In this document: piece by piece, positions 4,988 to 5,244 of the stretch | Position numbering within the stretch: the first letter of the stretch is position 1 | Layout: the number at the start of each line of letters is the position of its first letter | Source: Deltaproteobacteria bacterium | GTDB lineage: Bacteria > Myxococcota_A > UBA9160 > SZUA-336 | Reading direction: 5' to 3' | Assembly: GCA_030673955.1 (NCBI GenBank) | Contig: DAOVBF010000120.1 | Location: 1 to 5,244, forward strand | Length of the DNA: 5,244 nucleotides | Made by a program: the position numbers and the translations under genes | The notes under the pieces: generated by a model | What the model saw: the letters and a program-made list of their open reading frames with translations, nothing else | Told to the model about the DNA's origin: nothing | Database searches by the model: none

Positions 4988-5244
4988 ATGAGCGAGGAGC
5001 GCTTCGACGTGATTGTTGTGGGAGCCGGATTCGGCGGCGCCACCTGTGCTTCGCTGCTAGCCAAAAGGGGACTTCGGGTCCTCTTGATCGAGAAGAACAG
5101 CCAGGCCGGCGGCAAGGCGATGGTGATCTCCAAGAACGGGTTCACCTACGAGATGTGGCCCGTCATCCACGCCCCGGCTCGAGAGAGCCGCTGCATCTCG
5201 GTGCTCCGCGAGCTCGACCTCGAAGACCAGGTGGAACTCATGAC
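4988..5244 (+). CDS. Phytoene-desaturase-like FAD/NAD(P)-binding oxidoreductase (N-terminal part, partial)
   Basis: 85 full codons from ATG 4988 run to the window edge with no stop; the 3' end is missing. The ideal AAGGAGG five bases upstream fixes the start. The product begins with a dinucleotide fold: RFDVIVVGAGFGGATCASLLA, with GxGxxG at 12-17, then RVLLIEKN with Glu35 ending the second strand, and QAGGKA (39-44), the flavin-contact motif usual in the CrtI/phytoene dehydrogenase and flavin-amine-oxidase groups. The next part (GFTYEMWPVIHAP) also fits this group, in which a bulky hydrophobic substrate is oxidised, reduced or isomerised. The substrate is unknown from this part. No signal peptide is seen. 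Unlike the FAD oxidoreductase at 3452 it is not a DAO-type protein, so the two are not a recent duplication. Confidence 0.9.
   Translation, partial: MSEERFDVIVVGAGFGGATCASLLAKRGLRVLLIEKNSQAGGKAMVISKNGFTYEMWPVIHAPARESRCISVLRELDLEDQVELM

Overview
The window is GC-rich bacterial DNA with strong Shine-Dalgarno sites (AAGGAGG or GGAGG) before several genes. It carries part of a respiratory or hydroxylating molybdoenzyme locus of the type II DMSO reductase family, the group that holds nitrate, selenate and chlorate reductases, dimethylsulfide dehydrogenase, ethylbenzene dehydrogenase and steroid C25 dehydrogenase. The organism cannot be fixed from the sequence; a Gram-negative, proteobacterial-like or candidate-phylum bacterium with Tat export is the simplest reading. 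No rRNA, tRNA, CRISPR array or insertion sequence was seen.

Left part, minus strand, read from about 2712 down to 1: a compact operon in the order gamma (heme b subunit, 2056-2712), beta (four-cluster ferredoxin subunit, 1010-2038), a short Tat-exported protein that is essentially only a molybdopterin-dinucleotide-binding domain (438-1025), then the catalytic alpha subunit (1-441, cut by the window edge after residue 147). Beta and the short protein overlap by 16 nt, and the short protein and alpha overlap by 4 nt (ATGA), so the genes are probably translationally coupled. The expected chain is substrate oxidation or reduction at the molybdenum site of alpha, electrons through the FS0 cluster of alpha and the four clusters of beta, then heme b of gamma. 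The short extra protein is the most unusual item: it has its own twin-arginine signal, keeps a short patch resembling the mature N-terminus of alpha, then goes straight to the C-terminal cofactor-binding domain.

Centre, 2713-2824: a divergent intergenic region with an 8-bp-arm inverted repeat. Rightwards comes a small four-helix membrane protein (2825-3379), a possible 31-residue ORF and a DAO-family FAD oxidoreductase (3452-4537).

Right part: a 191-nt intergenic region holds a second copy of the same inverted-repeat type (TATGA-N6-TCATA), another palindrome and a terminator-like hairpin. It is followed by a small hypothetical ORF (4729-4929) and the start of a phytoene-desaturase-like FAD oxidoreductase (4988 to window end). 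The shared inverted repeat suggests, but does not prove, that the molybdoenzyme operon and the right-hand genes answer to one regulator. The substrate is not determined; the subunit set fits either anaerobic C-H hydroxylation by water or oxyanion reduction.
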